Source: Caballeronia sp. dw_19
GTDB taxonomy: Bacteria > Pseudomonadota > Gammaproteobacteria > Burkholderiales > Burkholderiaceae
Assembly: GCF_018449515.1 (NCBI RefSeq)
Contig: NZ_JAAVUQ010000008.1
Location: 186,001-250,000 of the forward strand
Direction of reading: 5' to 3'
Length of the DNA: 64,000 nucleotides
A program made the position numbers and the translations under genes. Of the stretch, positions 27,187 to 36,467 are shown piece by piece. The notes below the pieces were generated by a model. The model saw only the letters and a program-made list of their open reading frames with translations. It had not been told where the DNA came from and made no database searches. Numbering within the stretch: position 1 is the stretch's first letter; each line of letters opens with the position of its first letter.

Positions 27187-27566
27187 TTTCCTGTGTTTCT
27201 GAGCGGCTGCCTGGAGACCACATTAAAAGGCTGCCTTAGGCGCCGTAACGAATATAACCGATCGATTCAGCCCATCGGACCACGCAACCATGCGACTCGC
27301 AGGGACTTCCCTTCCTGCTTCCTTCAGCGTTTTCCCTATGTCACTGCGCGTTGACATTCTTCCCGACAACGACCAAACTTGCCCGCAAGTGTGATCACAC
27401 ATCACAACTAGCTTTATCGACGATACGGCGTGTAGGCGCGTCCTCGCCGTGAATGTGGGCTGCCCGAGAGCGCTGCGCGGCTCACTCGACTATCAGGATC
27501 ACTAATTAAGTGGAACAACGACAGGCGACCTGACGTTGCCCGAACCATGACTGAAGAGGAAAAACA
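27187..27566. other. Intergenic region
   Basis: About 380 bases between divergent genes; probably promoters of both. The GTGTGATCACAC-type sequence near 27391-27402 is a short palindrome resembling a cyclic-AMP-receptor half-site pair, too weak to call. Confidence 0.4.
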
Positions 27567-28364
27567 ATGAGCGTTTTAAACATGCTTCAACCGCGTTCGG
27601 GCTTGCGTGTATTGGTGACCGGCGGCGGTTCAGGCATCGGCCTTGTCATCGCCCGGGCGTTCGCCGAAGCGGGTGCCCGCGTGCACGTCTGCGATGCAAG
27701 CCAGCAGGCGCTCGACGCGTTGCGTTCGGACCGGGCCAATGAAGCCATCTCCACCACGCTCGCCGACGTCTCCGATAAAACCGCGGTCGCCCGCGTATTC
27801 GCCGACGTGGAAAGCAAGCTCGGCGGCCTCGATGTGCTGCTCAATAACGCGGGGATTGCAGGCCCGACTGGCGGTATCGATGAGATGGATGTGGAGCAGT
27901 GGGAGCAGACCGTCGCGATCAACCTCAACGCGCAGTTTTACTTCGCGCGCCTCGCGGTGCCGCTGCTCAAGAAGTCCACGCACGGCGGCGCGATCATCGC
28001 GATGTCTTCCGTGGCGGGAAGACTCGGTTATGCATTCCGTACGCCCTATTCCGCCACCAAGTGGGCGCTCGTCGGCCTCACCAAAAGCCTCGCAATCGAA
28101 CTGGGACCGCACGGCATTCGCGTCAACGCAATCCAGCCGGGCATTGTGCGCGGGCCGCGCATGGAGCGCGTGATTGCCGCTCGCGCCGAGCAGCTCGGCT
28201 TGTCCTACCCCGAGATGGAAGCGAAGTATCTGGAAAAAATCTCGTTGCGACGCATGACGACGCAAGAAGAAATCGCGGCAACCGCGCTGTTCCTTTGTTC
28301 GCCGGGCGGCAGCGGCATCTCCGGCCAGTCAATCTCCGTGTGCGGCAACGTCGAAGTGCTCTGA
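27567..28364 (+). CDS. SDR family oxidoreductase
   Basis: NAD(P)-dependent short-chain dehydrogenase of 265 residues. It has TGGGSGIG at the nucleotide loop, LNNAGIAGPTG, catalytic Ser in AMSSVAGRLG and YSATK. The C-terminus (FLCSPGGSGISGQSISVCGNVEVL) is usual for the family. It is the first gene of a catabolic run with a BKACE enzyme and an MFS carrier; the substrate is not predictable. AGAGGAA precedes the ATG. Confidence 0.85.
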   Translation: MSVLNMLQPRSGLRVLVTGGGSGIGLVIARAFAEAGARVHVCDASQQALDALRSDRANEAISTTLADVSDKTAVARVFADVESKLGGLDVLLNNAGIAGPTGGIDEMDVEQWEQTVAINLNAQFYFARLAVPLLKKSTHGGAIIAMSSVAGRLGYAFRTPYSATKWALVGLTKSLAIELGPHGIRVNAIQPGIVRGPRMERVIAARAEQLGLSYPEMEAKYLEKISLRRMTTQEEIAATALFLCSPGGSGISGQSISVCGNVEVL

Positions 28365-28402
28365 CACGCTTTCTCGCTCTCCCATTCTTGAAGGAATTCA
28401 CC

Positions 28403-29335
28403 TTGGCCTCAACCCGCAAAGTCATCATTACCTGCGCGCCGACAGGCGCCATCCATACACCGTCGATGTCGCCCTACCTGCCGGTCACGCCGCAGGAAAT
28501 TGGCGATGCCGCGCTCGCCGCCGCGGAAGCCGGTGCCGCAATCCTGCATCTGCACGCTCGCGATCCGAAGGACGGCCGGCCGACGCAAGACCCGGCCGTG
28601 TTCTCGGAGTTCCTGCCGCGCATCAAGGCCAACACCGACGCAGTCATCAACCTGACAAGCGGCGGCAGTCCGCATATGACCGTGGCGGAACGGCTTCGCC
28701 CCGCCCATCATTTCAAGCCGGAAATAGCGTCGCTGAACATGGGCTCGATGAACTTCGGCCTGTATCCGATGCTCGACCGCTTCAAGGACCTCAAGCACGA
28801 TTGGGAACGCGAACATCTCGCCAACAGCCGCGACCTGGTCTTCAAGAATACGTTCAAGGACATCGAGTTCATCCTGACTTCGTGCGGCGCGAACGGCACC
28901 CGCTTCGAGTTCGAGTGCTACGACATTTCGCATCTGTACAACCTGGCCCATTTCGTCGAACGCCAGCTCGCCAAACCGCCGTTCTTTATCCAGAGCGTAT
29001 TTGGCTTGCTCGGCGGTATCGGGGCCCATCCGGAAGACCTGATGCATATGCGCCGCACCGCCGACCGGCTGTTCGGCAAGGATTACGTCTGGTCGATTCT
29101 CGGCGCCGGCCGCAACCAGATTCCGCTTGCGACGTTAGGCGTGGCGCAAGGCGCGAATGTTCGCGTGGGCCTTGAGGATTCGCTGTGGATCGGGCCCGGC
29201 CAGCTGGCTGAATCGAGTGCGGCGCAAGTGCGCAAGATCCGGCAGGTGATTGAAGGGCTGTCGCTCGAGGTCGCTACACCGCAGGAAGCGCGCGCCATGC
29301 TCGGACTCAAGGGCGCCGACAACGTGAATTTCTGA
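28403..29335 (+). CDS. 3-keto-5-aminohexanoate cleavage enzyme family (BKACE, DUF849)
   Basis: Zinc-dependent enzyme of 310 residues that condenses a beta-keto acid with acetyl-CoA to give acetoacetate and a CoA ester. Family landmarks are KVIITCAPTGAIHTPSMSPYLPVTP, the metal-binding HLHAR, TSGGSPHMTVAERL and a late IWSILGAGRNQIP. The best start is TTG at 28403, which gives the typical MASTRKVIIT beginning and has AAGGA upstream; no ATG is suitable. It follows the SDR gene by 38 bases. BKACE members act on keto acids from carnitine, lysine and other routes; the specific one here is unknown. Confidence 0.88.
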   Translation: MASTRKVIITCAPTGAIHTPSMSPYLPVTPQEIGDAALAAAEAGAAILHLHARDPKDGRPTQDPAVFSEFLPRIKANTDAVINLTSGGSPHMTVAERLRPAHHFKPEIASLNMGSMNFGLYPMLDRFKDLKHDWEREHLANSRDLVFKNTFKDIEFILTSCGANGTRFEFECYDISHLYNLAHFVERQLAKPPFFIQSVFGLLGGIGAHPEDLMHMRRTADRLFGKDYVWSILGAGRNQIPLATLGVAQGANVRVGLEDSLWIGPGQLAESSAAQVRKIRQVIEGLSLEVATPQEARAMLGLKGADNVNF

Positions 29336-29394
29336 GCTGGGTTTCACCGGCCTGTTCACTTTCACAACAAAAAAATCAGCAGGAGACAAAGACG

Positions 29395-29544
29395 ATGCGG
29401 ATCGAAGGAAAGAACATCAGCAGCACTGGAAGCGGCGACATTGGCAACAAGCGGCCGCTTCGCCGATGTCCAGGTGTGCACGCCCCATGCACCCCAGGCG
29501 CTCAACGCTTGTTCACTGGACGCCTGGCGTTCCGTCGATCCTGA
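29395..29544 (+). pseudogene. Possible remnant of an oxidoreductase gene
   Basis: An ATG with a good AGGAGA ribosome site starts a 49-codon frame whose beginning, MRIEGKNISSTGSGDIG, resembles the start of a Rossmann-fold dehydrogenase. It then continues without recognisable similarity. It may be a decayed gene, deleted internally, between the BKACE and MFS genes, or simply spacer DNA. Confidence 0.25.
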
Positions 29545-29556
29545 TCGGAGTTTTCC

Positions 29557-30909
29557 ATGTCAAGACCTCTAGCAAAATCGCCGTCCGCCACGCCGCTCGC
29601 GCACGCGGCCGTCACGCAGTTGATGATCCGCAAGCTGATGCCGCTGCTTGTTATCGTCTATGTGATCAGCTTTCTCGATCGTACGAATATTGCGCTCGCC
29701 AAGCATTCGATGAGCGTGGATCTGGGCCTGTCCGCTGCTGCCTACGGGCTCGGTGCAGGATTGTTTTTCCTGTCGTATGCGCTCCTCGAAATCCCGAGTA
29801 ATCTGATCATGCATCGGGTCGGTGCGCGCATGTGGATCACGCGGATCATGATCACCTGGGGCCTGCTCTCCATCGCAATGGCGTTCGTGCGCGGGGAGAC
29901 ATCGTTCTACGTGCTGCGCTTGCTGCTCGGCGCCGCCGAAGCCGGTTTGTTTCCCGGCGTGATGCTGTACCTCACCTACTGGTTCAATCGCGAGGAACGG
30001 GCGCGCGCCACGGGCTATTTCCTGCTCGGCGTGTGTCTGGCCAACATTGTCGGCGGACCGCTTGGCGGTGCGTTGCTCGAGCTCGACGGCCTGCTCGGAT
30101 GGCACGGCTGGCAGTGGTTATTCGTTGTCGAAGGGCTGCCTGCGGTATTGCTGGCATTCGTCGTGTGGAAGGTATTGCCGGATGGACCTGCGTCGGCACG
30201 ATGGTTATCGAAGGAACAGGTTGAAGGGCTCGAACGCCGCCTCGCGGCTGAACGCGAAAGCCAGGCAAGCGGTGGCCGCGGTAGCCACTCGCTGCGCAGC
30301 GTGATCGGCGACAAACAAGTGTGGCTCGCGATCTTCGTGTACTTCTGCCACCAGCTCACCATCTACACGACGATCTTCTTTTTGCCAGGCATCATTGGCG
30401 CGTCGGGGCATTTTTCGCCCTTCGCTATCGGCGTGCTGACGGCCTTGCCATGGATCGCCGCGGCTATCGGCGCCGCCACCGTTCCACGCTTCGCCAGCAC
30501 GTCTTCCCGCAGCCGGCAGATCCTGACCGGCGGGCTGATCGTGATGGCGGCTGGCCTCGTGATCGCCGCGTATTCGACGCCGGTCATCGGACTGCTCGGC
30601 GTGTGCGTATCCGCGTTCATGTTTTTTGTGGTGCAGTCGATCATCTTCACGTTTCCGTCGTCGCGCTTCAACGGCCCGGCACTGGCCGGCGGGCTCGCAC
30701 TGGTCAACTCATGCGGCCTGCTGGGCGGCTTCGTGGGACCGACGGTCATGGGACTGATCGAGCAGTCGACCGGCAACCCCATGAACGGCCTGGTGATCCT
30801 CGCGGTAGCGCTTTTCATTGCAGCACTATGCAGCCTGCGATTGCGTCACGGCGCCGAGGACCGCGCAACATCCACCGATGGCAGGCCCGCAACGGGTAAG
30901 GCGATCTGA
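29557..30909 (+). CDS. MFS transporter, anion:cation symporter (ACS) type
   Basis: A 450-residue inner-membrane carrier with about 12 helices. The start is LMPLLVIVYVISFLDRTNIALAKHSM, the pattern typical of ACS-family (hexuronate/tartrate/phthalate-type) MFS proteins, with the helix 4-5 segment AAEAGLFPGVMLYLTYWF. It probably imports an organic acid used by the SDR and BKACE enzymes upstream. GGAG precedes the ATG by seven bases. Confidence 0.88.
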   Translation: MSRPLAKSPSATPLAHAAVTQLMIRKLMPLLVIVYVISFLDRTNIALAKHSMSVDLGLSAAAYGLGAGLFFLSYALLEIPSNLIMHRVGARMWITRIMITWGLLSIAMAFVRGETSFYVLRLLLGAAEAGLFPGVMLYLTYWFNREERARATGYFLLGVCLANIVGGPLGGALLELDGLLGWHGWQWLFVVEGLPAVLLAFVVWKVLPDGPASARWLSKEQVEGLERRLAAERESQASGGRGSHSLRSVIGDKQVWLAIFVYFCHQLTIYTTIFFLPGIIGASGHFSPFAIGVLTALPWIAAAIGAATVPRFASTSSRSRQILTGGLIVMAAGLVIAAYSTPVIGLLGVCVSAFMFFVVQSIIFTFPSSRFNGPALAGGLALVNSCGLLGGFVGPTVMGLIEQSTGNPMNGLVILAVALFIAALCSLRLRHGAEDRATSTDGRPATGKAI

Positions 30910-31328
30910 CGGTTATTGGTGAGGGTATTCCGGACCGCTCGTCTCTGCGAGCGGTTCGTCCTTCGTTGCGCACCCGGGCAAGATGTTCGCCTTTTTATTT
31001 TTTGAAACATCCGCGCCCAATTACGCAATCTCTTGACGCGTTGGCCGATGGCAAATCGTATCAGGTCGTGGCTGCCCGGCACATGCACGGATTATTAGTA
31101 AGCCTAACTTTTTGGTGCGCTTGGTACGAGTGGGCGTGATACGGGAATCTGATTTTAAGTCACATCGTGTCGGGCGACCCTGTGCAATAAGCTAAACACC
31201 CCGACGCTTATCGACACGAAGCGTGGTCATTCTCATCTTCACGCGGCCGACCTTGGCATTGATCATGCACTTGGACGGGACCGGCGCCTGCTGCCCGGCA
31301 GAACGCAGGTCCCTTGCATGACGCCGGA
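30910..31328. other. Intergenic region with hairpin
   Basis: Two genes converge here. A hairpin with arms ACCGCTCG (30934-30941) and CGAGCGGT (30948-30955) may terminate the MFS transcript weakly; no U tract follows. A degenerate iteron, GGTGAG-GGTATT-CCGGAC, overlaps it at 30918-30935. Nothing else is recognised. Confidence 0.45.
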
Positions 31329-32531
31329 TTATTTGACCAGCAAGCGCGTTCGGATAAAGCCAGGTTCGCGCGCCAGCATCTGTATCAACTCGCTGGATGG
31401 CGTTCTATCCAGGTCCGTTACCACGTAGCCGGTCTCGCCCTGCGTCTGCAGATGCTGAGCGACGATATTGGCCCCCTCCCCCGCAAGCCGCGTGTTGAGC
31501 GTCGCCAGCGCACCGGGCGCATTGCCGTGGACGTTGAGCAGACGCGCCGGCGCGTCCAGCGGCCCCGGATTGACGTGCGGAAAATTGACCGATCCCACGG
31601 TGTCGCCGGTCGTTAAAAACGAAATGAGTTTCGTCGCGACTTCGGTCCCGATGTTCTCCTGCGCTTCCTCCGTGCTGCCGCCCACATGGGGTGTCAGGAT
31701 CACGTTCGGCAAATGCTGAAGCACGCTCTTGAAGATATCCGCATTGGTCTTGGGCTCTTCCGGGAATACGTCGATAGCAGCACCACCCAGCCGCTTCGCC
31801 TGCAGCGCTTGCGCGAGTGCATCGATATCAACCACCGAACCGCGCGATGCATTGATCAGGATCGCGCCGGGTTTGAAGCACACGAGCGTTGTCTCGTCGA
31901 TCATGCGGCTCGTCTGAGCCGTTGCGGGCACGTGGAGCGTCACCACGTCGGCATGGGCGACCGCGTCGGCGAGCGATTGTGCCGCGCGGGCGGAACCCAG
32001 CGAGAGCCGCGCCTGCACGTCGTAATACACCACGCGCATTCCCATGGCTTCGGCAAGCACGCCGACCTGCGAGCCGATGTTTCCATACCCTACTATCGCA
32101 ATGGTCTTCCCGCGCGTCTCGAACGATCCGCTTGCGCCCTTGGCCCACGTTCCGGCATGCGCCAGCACGCTCTTCTCGGGCACGCGGCGCAGCAACAGGA
32201 TAGCTTCGGCGATCACCAGTTCAGCGACCGAGCGTGTGTTCGAAAACGGCGCGTTGAAAACAGGAATTCCTGCGTTCGCGGCCGCGTTCAGATCGACCTG
32301 GGACGTTCCAATGCAGAAACAACCTATTGCGAGCAGATGACGCGCGGCATCGATTTCCTCACGCCTAAGATGCGTTGCCGAACGAATCCCGACCAGGTTA
32401 TGCGCCTGAAGCGCACTCGTTAAATCCATGCCGGCGAGCGCGCCCGCGCGGCGCTCGACCTCCAGTTTCGCTTCGCTGAAACGCGCGACAGCGGTGTCGT
32501 GGATATTTTCGAGTAGAAGAACAGAGGTCAT
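31329..32531 (-). CDS. D-3-phosphoglycerate dehydrogenase-like (SerA, with ACT domain)
   Basis: NAD-dependent D-2-hydroxyacid dehydrogenase of 400 residues. The substrate domain contains GCFCIGTSQVDL, a SerA-type landmark. The NAD motif is VGYGNIGSQVG, the catalytic Arg is in INASRGSVVD, and the Glu and His fall in AAIDVFPEEP and LTPHVGGSTEEAQ. The C-terminal about 75 residues (NVHGNAPGALATLNTRLAGEGANI) form an ACT domain. Context (catabolic cluster) leaves open whether it serves serine synthesis or another hydroxyacid. The ATG at 32531 is chosen; an extension to 32648 is not conserved. Confidence 0.85.
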   Translation of the reverse strand: MTSVLLLENIHDTAVARFSEAKLEVERRAGALAGMDLTSALQAHNLVGIRSATHLRREEIDAARHLLAIGCFCIGTSQVDLNAAANAGIPVFNAPFSNTRSVAELVIAEAILLLRRVPEKSVLAHAGTWAKGASGSFETRGKTIAIVGYGNIGSQVGVLAEAMGMRVVYYDVQARLSLGSARAAQSLADAVAHADVVTLHVPATAQTSRMIDETTLVCFKPGAILINASRGSVVDIDALAQALQAKRLGGAAIDVFPEEPKTNADIFKSVLQHLPNVILTPHVGGSTEEAQENIGTEVATKLISFLTTGDTVGSVNFPHVNPGPLDAPARLLNVHGNAPGALATLNTRLAGEGANIVAQHLQTQGETGYVVTDLDRTPSSELIQMLAREPGFIRTRLLVK

Positions 32532-33003
32532 AGAACGCTTATGTGTCAGTGACGTGGGCCATTCATATGCCCAGCAGGTGGTGTCCGGGTAACATTCGCA
32601 ATTTCGTCGCGCTCGATCACGCCGGACGAATCGACGCCCAATCTTCAAACGTCACGATGATGTTACCGCTTGCCGGGCATTCGTATTTTCTACCCTACTG
32701 TCCATGGGGCCTTTGCACTTGCGCGTCCTTTCGGATCACGTTATCTGCGGGCTAAAGGCAGCTCGTCGGGCGAAGCGGTATGCTTGACGCTTGTTTCTTG
32801 GGAATCGGACTGGTATCGGACGCGGATCGTCGGTGCGCCTTAAGCCGACGCCGATCAGACCGGCTAAGACAAACCAACGCTATTTTCCTTACGATGGCCA
32901 ACACGCATTCCTTACCCACGATTGCGGCATTCCGTCGTCTCTCGAGCAATGAACCGTTGAGAGCGTCAGCCTTTCTGCAGAACCTGCACAGGAGTTGGTG
33001 CCA
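32532..33003. other. Intergenic region between divergent genes
   Basis: About 470 bases likely holding promoters of the SerA-like and AraC-type genes. I see no repeat, RNA or convincing small gene. Confidence 0.5.
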
Positions 33004-33921
33004 ATGAGCGCACTCGCCAAACGTACGTCCCGGACCTATGCGATGCCCGAGCGCAGCGATCGCCTCGACTTCTACATTCGCGACCAGACCTTGCGCTCGG
33101 CGATCACGGAACCGCACAAGCACGACTACTTCCAGATCCAGATCAATCTGGGCGGCGACACGAAGCAGCAGATCGGCGACGTAACGCGTCCGTTCCCAAC
33201 CGGTTCAATCGCGTTCATCGCGCCTCACCGGGTGCACATGATTCCGCACCCTGAACACTCGCGGTTCATCGTGATCAATTTCGCGCTGGACTTCCTTGGC
33301 CTGGATGTCGATGCAGTCGATGGCCGGATCGACCTGGGCAGTATTCCCATCATCCGGTTTCCGGAGCTGGCACCCTTTCGCTTCCAAGATGAAACAGATT
33401 TCAAGCTGACGGGCTCCGATCTGGCTGAAGTCGAACGCATCGTTATCCTCATGATGGAGATAGATAGTGCGCGCGGGTTTGGTGCGACGAGCCGGCTTCG
33501 TGGTTACCTCCTGCAATTGATCGGACTGGTTTGTGCAAGATATGCGGAGCCGCTTATGCAACTGGCGGCGCTCGGCGAACGCGCAGTCAGCCGCCGCGAC
33601 TCCATCAGCAAAGTGATGCGCCATGTCCTGGAGCACCTGGAAGACGACACGCTTTCGCTGGGGTCGGCCGCACACGCCGCGGCGTTGACTCCCGGCTATG
33701 TAGCCCGTCTGATGAAAAAGGAGACTGGCAGGACGTTTGTGCAATGGGTAACGGATCAAAGAATCAATCGGGCGAAAACATTGCTTGCAGACGATACCCG
33801 CCGTGTGAAGGACATCGCATTCGTGGTCGGCTTTCGCGACGAGGCTTATTTCACCCGACGTTTTCGGCAGGCGGTGGGGGCATCGCCGACAGAATACCGC
33901 GCGTCGCAATTCGAGCTATAG
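33004..33921 (+). CDS. AraC-family transcriptional regulator
   Basis: A 305-residue regulator with an N-terminal cupin sensing domain (ITEPHKHDYFQIQINLGGD, GSIAFIAPHRVHMIP) and C-terminal paired helix-turn-helix motifs (LGSAAHAAALTPGYVARLMKKE, and VKDIAFVVGFRDEAYFTRRFRQAVGASPTEYR). AGGAG at 32990-32994 sets the ATG at 33004. It likely controls the divergent SerA-like gene or the downstream FAH gene; the ligand is unknown. Confidence 0.9.
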   Translation: MSALAKRTSRTYAMPERSDRLDFYIRDQTLRSAITEPHKHDYFQIQINLGGDTKQQIGDVTRPFPTGSIAFIAPHRVHMIPHPEHSRFIVINFALDFLGLDVDAVDGRIDLGSIPIIRFPELAPFRFQDETDFKLTGSDLAEVERIVILMMEIDSARGFGATSRLRGYLLQLIGLVCARYAEPLMQLAALGERAVSRRDSISKVMRHVLEHLEDDTLSLGSAAHAAALTPGYVARLMKKETGRTFVQWVTDQRINRAKTLLADDTRRVKDIAFVVGFRDEAYFTRRFRQAVGASPTEYRASQFEL

Positions 33922-34077
33922 GCTCTTGCGCAGCCTTTCACTAGCGCGGCTTGGAATAGAGCAATTTAATCCAGGACGTAGGGCGGATTCGTCCTGCACG
34001 GAAGGTTAGCCGAGGCATATTGTTGGGGGTGTCGCAGTGGTCTGCGCCAAACAACCTCCACCTTCGAGTTCGCCGAT

Positions 34078-34779
34078 ATGACCGAATACGTCTTCCCCGC
34101 CCCTCAAACTGTCGTTGTGCCCGTCGCCGGCTCGAACGCCTCCTTCGCGGTACGCCGCGTCTTTTGCGTAGGGCGCAATTACGCCGATCATGCGCGCGAG
34201 ATGGGAGCCAACCCTGACCGCGAGCCGCCATTCTTCTTTACGAAACCCGCCGACGCTGTCGTGCCCGCAACGGGAACACTCGCATACCCGATGCTCACCG
34301 AGGACCTGCATCACGAGATAGAGATGGTGATTGCCATCGGAAAAGAGGGACGAGAAATCGAGCCGAAGGATGCACTGTCGTACATATTCGGCTACTCCGT
34401 TGGCGTGGACCTCACGCGGCGCGACCTGCAAGCGGTCGCAAAGAAGATGAGCCGGCCGTGGGACTGGGCCAAGGCCTTCGACGAATCCGCGCCGGTCACG
34501 GCTATCCGTCCTGCGACGGAAATCGGTCATCCGGAAAGTGGCCGCATCTGGTTGTCGGTCAATGGCGAGACACGGCAAACGGGTGATCTCGGCGACTTGA
34601 TCTGGCGGGTTGCGGACATCATCAGCCAGGTTTCCAGAGCGGTTGTCATCAAGCCCGGTGATCTGATTTTCACCGGCACGCCTGCGGGCGTCGGGGCGTT
34701 GAAGCCCGGCGATAAGGTCGCTGGCGGTGTCGATGGTATTGCTGATTTCCACTTTGAGATCGGCAAGGTTCTGCGCTGA
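34078..34779 (+). CDS. Fumarylacetoacetate hydrolase (FAH) family protein
   Basis: A 233-residue mononuclear Mg2+/Mn2+ hydrolase or isomerase or decarboxylase. It has CVGRNYADHAREMG at the start, the metal ligands in LHHEIEMVIAIGKEGREIE and GVDLTRRDLQ, and the catalytic loop PGDLIFTGTPAGVGAL. The family includes fumarylpyruvate and acylpyruvate hydrolases and homoprotocatechuate-pathway enzymes; the exact substrate is undecided. It starts 156 bases after the AraC-type regulator on the same strand. Confidence 0.88.
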   Translation: MTEYVFPAPQTVVVPVAGSNASFAVRRVFCVGRNYADHAREMGANPDREPPFFFTKPADAVVPATGTLAYPMLTEDLHHEIEMVIAIGKEGREIEPKDALSYIFGYSVGVDLTRRDLQAVAKKMSRPWDWAKAFDESAPVTAIRPATEIGHPESGRIWLSVNGETRQTGDLGDLIWRVADIISQVSRAVVIKPGDLIFTGTPAGVGALKPGDKVAGGVDGIADFHFEIGKVLR

Positions 34780-34813
34780 AGTGAACATTGATCGCTTAGC
34801 CTGAGTAGTCCAT

Positions 34814-34845
34814 CCGTACGCTCTACTTATCAACGTACGGTTTTC
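34814..34845 (+). terminator. Terminator-like hairpin after the FAH gene
   Basis: Arms CCGTACG (34814-34820) and CGTACGG (34834-34840) are followed by TTTT. A second, stronger hairpin with 10-base arms GAAGCCAGCA and TGCTGGCTTC lies at 34864-34891. Confidence 0.55.
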
Positions 34846-34951
34846 CTGGCTCAGGTCCGAGGGGAAGCCAGCACTACCGCTTGCTGGCTTCGCCACTTCA
34901 TGGCAACGGTGCTCGTGTCTTTCGCCGCCCTTATCCGCCCCGTGTGCAACG

Positions 34952-34969
34952 CTCCCGAATAACCTCACC
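34952..34969 (-). repeat. Distal origin-type iteron
   Basis: On the minus strand it reads GGTGAG-GTTATT-CGGGAG, a full match, in the gap between the FAH and DUF1003 genes. Confidence 0.65.
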
Positions 34970-35131
34970 CAAGCGTCGATAAGACAACGCCACCTGCTTC
35001 CCGCATTGTTTGGATAAGCCGCGTTAGGCTGCGATCTGCTATGGGCAAGTCTTTTTCATGACTGCAACGCTTGCGCGGACTGTGTATAACATCGACACAT
35101 TTCCGTTAATCGCCAAGCGAGAGAGCAAAAC

Positions 35132-35671
35132 ATGAATAGCCCCATTCCGCGCGACGAACAGCGCAAGGACAAACATCACCACTTACGTTTTCATCTGCCA
35201 TACGTACACCTTTCGTCAGTGTTCGGTGACGACTGGTTCGCGCTAAAAGCCGAGCGTTTTGCGCGTTTCTTCGGAACACCGACTTTCCTCGTCGGGCAGA
35301 CGATTATTGTTGCAGCCTGGATTGGCATCAATGTCGCGGGCCTGACAAAGTTCGACGTTTATCCTTTCATTCTTCTAAACCTTGCCTTTAGTCTCCAGGC
35401 CGCTTACGCCGCGCCGTTAATTCTGCTTGCGCAAACGCGACAAGCAGATCGCGACAAGGTCAATTCCGACGCCGATGCGCGGCATCGTGAAGACCTCGCC
35501 TCAGCGAATGAGGAACGCCAGTTGCAAGCGGCTCGACAGACCGATCAGCTCGTTGCCTTGCTTGAGCAAAATACCAAATTGACCGAGATCACGAAGCAAA
35601 TGAGCGAACGTATCGAGGCATTGACGCGCGAAGTGCATAACCGGATAGAGCAGGCAAATATAAAGCCGTAA
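35132..35671 (+). CDS. DUF1003 membrane protein
   Basis: A 179-residue inner-membrane protein. A short N-terminal basic/His-rich part precedes the family signature AERFARFFGTPTFLVGQTIIVAAWIGINVAGLTKFDVYPFILLNLAFSLQAAYAAPLILLAQ (in segments), giving two transmembrane helices. A cytosolic coiled coil (about 110-179, RHREDLASANEERQLQAA) follows. Function unknown. Monocistronic. Confidence 0.88.
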   Translation: MNSPIPRDEQRKDKHHHLRFHLPYVHLSSVFGDDWFALKAERFARFFGTPTFLVGQTIIVAAWIGINVAGLTKFDVYPFILLNLAFSLQAAYAAPLILLAQTRQADRDKVNSDADARHREDLASANEERQLQAARQTDQLVALLEQNTKLTEITKQMSERIEALTREVHNRIEQANIKP

Positions 35672-35922
35672 GTGCTTTGAGGGCTAGCCTTCAGGTCACC
35701 GATGCAGTCTTCAGAAAGTTCAAAAGACGGCAGCGACGATCAAACCGCGGAGGCGGTTGAACGTCGCTACGATATAGTCTGTAATCCGAATTGAAACTGG
35801 CTCCAGCGCGCGGACGCATCGGGCGTTAAAACGGAGGGGGTCAGAAAATTCGGTTCAACGGTTAAAACAGAAAGTCAAAATCGGCAGGCCGGTTGATCGA
35901 CAATCAAGCCTCGCCGAGCTGA

Positions 35923-36462
35923 TCAATCCTTGGTCGGGATGCGCGGGCCAATTCGCTTCCAATAGATCTTGGTCCCGGTCAGCCCTCCATGCGGCTTGAG
36001 CGCATAGTCTGGAATCTCTCCCGTAAGAGTGAACCCGAGACGCTCGTAGAGCGTCGACGCTCCGCCATCGGTCGCGGTATCCAGGACCAGCAACGTGCGT
36101 CCCTGTTTCACGGCCAGATTCTCGGCCGCCTGCATCAACGACGCCGCCACCCCTCGCCCCCGATGGCTGAGACAGGTCATCAGTTTGGCAATTTCCGCAC
36201 GGTGCGGCTGGTTGGGCGGACAGTCGAGCAACAGGGTGACGGTTCCGACCAGTCTCTCACCGTCCCATGCACCCAGAACCATTCGTTCGCCGCGAGTTGC
36301 GGCGGCCAGCGCATTGGACCAGAACGCTTCTGCTGCTTCGGGCTGCAGCGGATGCATGAAGCTGACCGAACCGCCGTTTGCAACAGCCTCGATCAAGAGC
36401 CCATTGAGCATCGCGCGGATCGTCGGCGAGGCGCTTAGTTCACTGATTTCAATGTTTGACAT
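35923..36462 (-). CDS. GNAT N-acetyltransferase
   Basis: A 179-residue acetyltransferase. The acetyl-CoA loop is seen in MTCLSHRGRGVAASLMQAAENLA (R-G-x-G-V-A), followed by LVLDTATDGGASTLYERLGFTLTGEIPDYAL. Its ATG lies six bases from the stop of the XRE-cupin gene upstream, so the pair forms an operon with translational coupling. The substrate is unknown; such pairs are commonly linked to amine or amino-acid detoxification. Confidence 0.88.
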   Translation of the reverse strand: MSNIEISELSASPTIRAMLNGLLIEAVANGGSVSFMHPLQPEAAEAFWSNALAAATRGERMVLGAWDGERLVGTVTLLLDCPPNQPHRAEIAKLMTCLSHRGRGVAASLMQAAENLAVKQGRTLLVLDTATDGGASTLYERLGFTLTGEIPDYALKPHGGLTGTKIYWKRIGPRIPTKD

Positions 36463-36467
36463 GACGG

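Noticed and set aside
27391..27402. GTGTGATCACAC palindrome as a CRP site
   Set aside because: Too short and without the usual 22-bp spacing; no supporting promoter seen.
30918..30935. GGTGAG-GGTATT-CCGGAC as another distal iteron
   Set aside because: One mismatch in the second box and overlap with a terminator-like hairpin; left out of the count.
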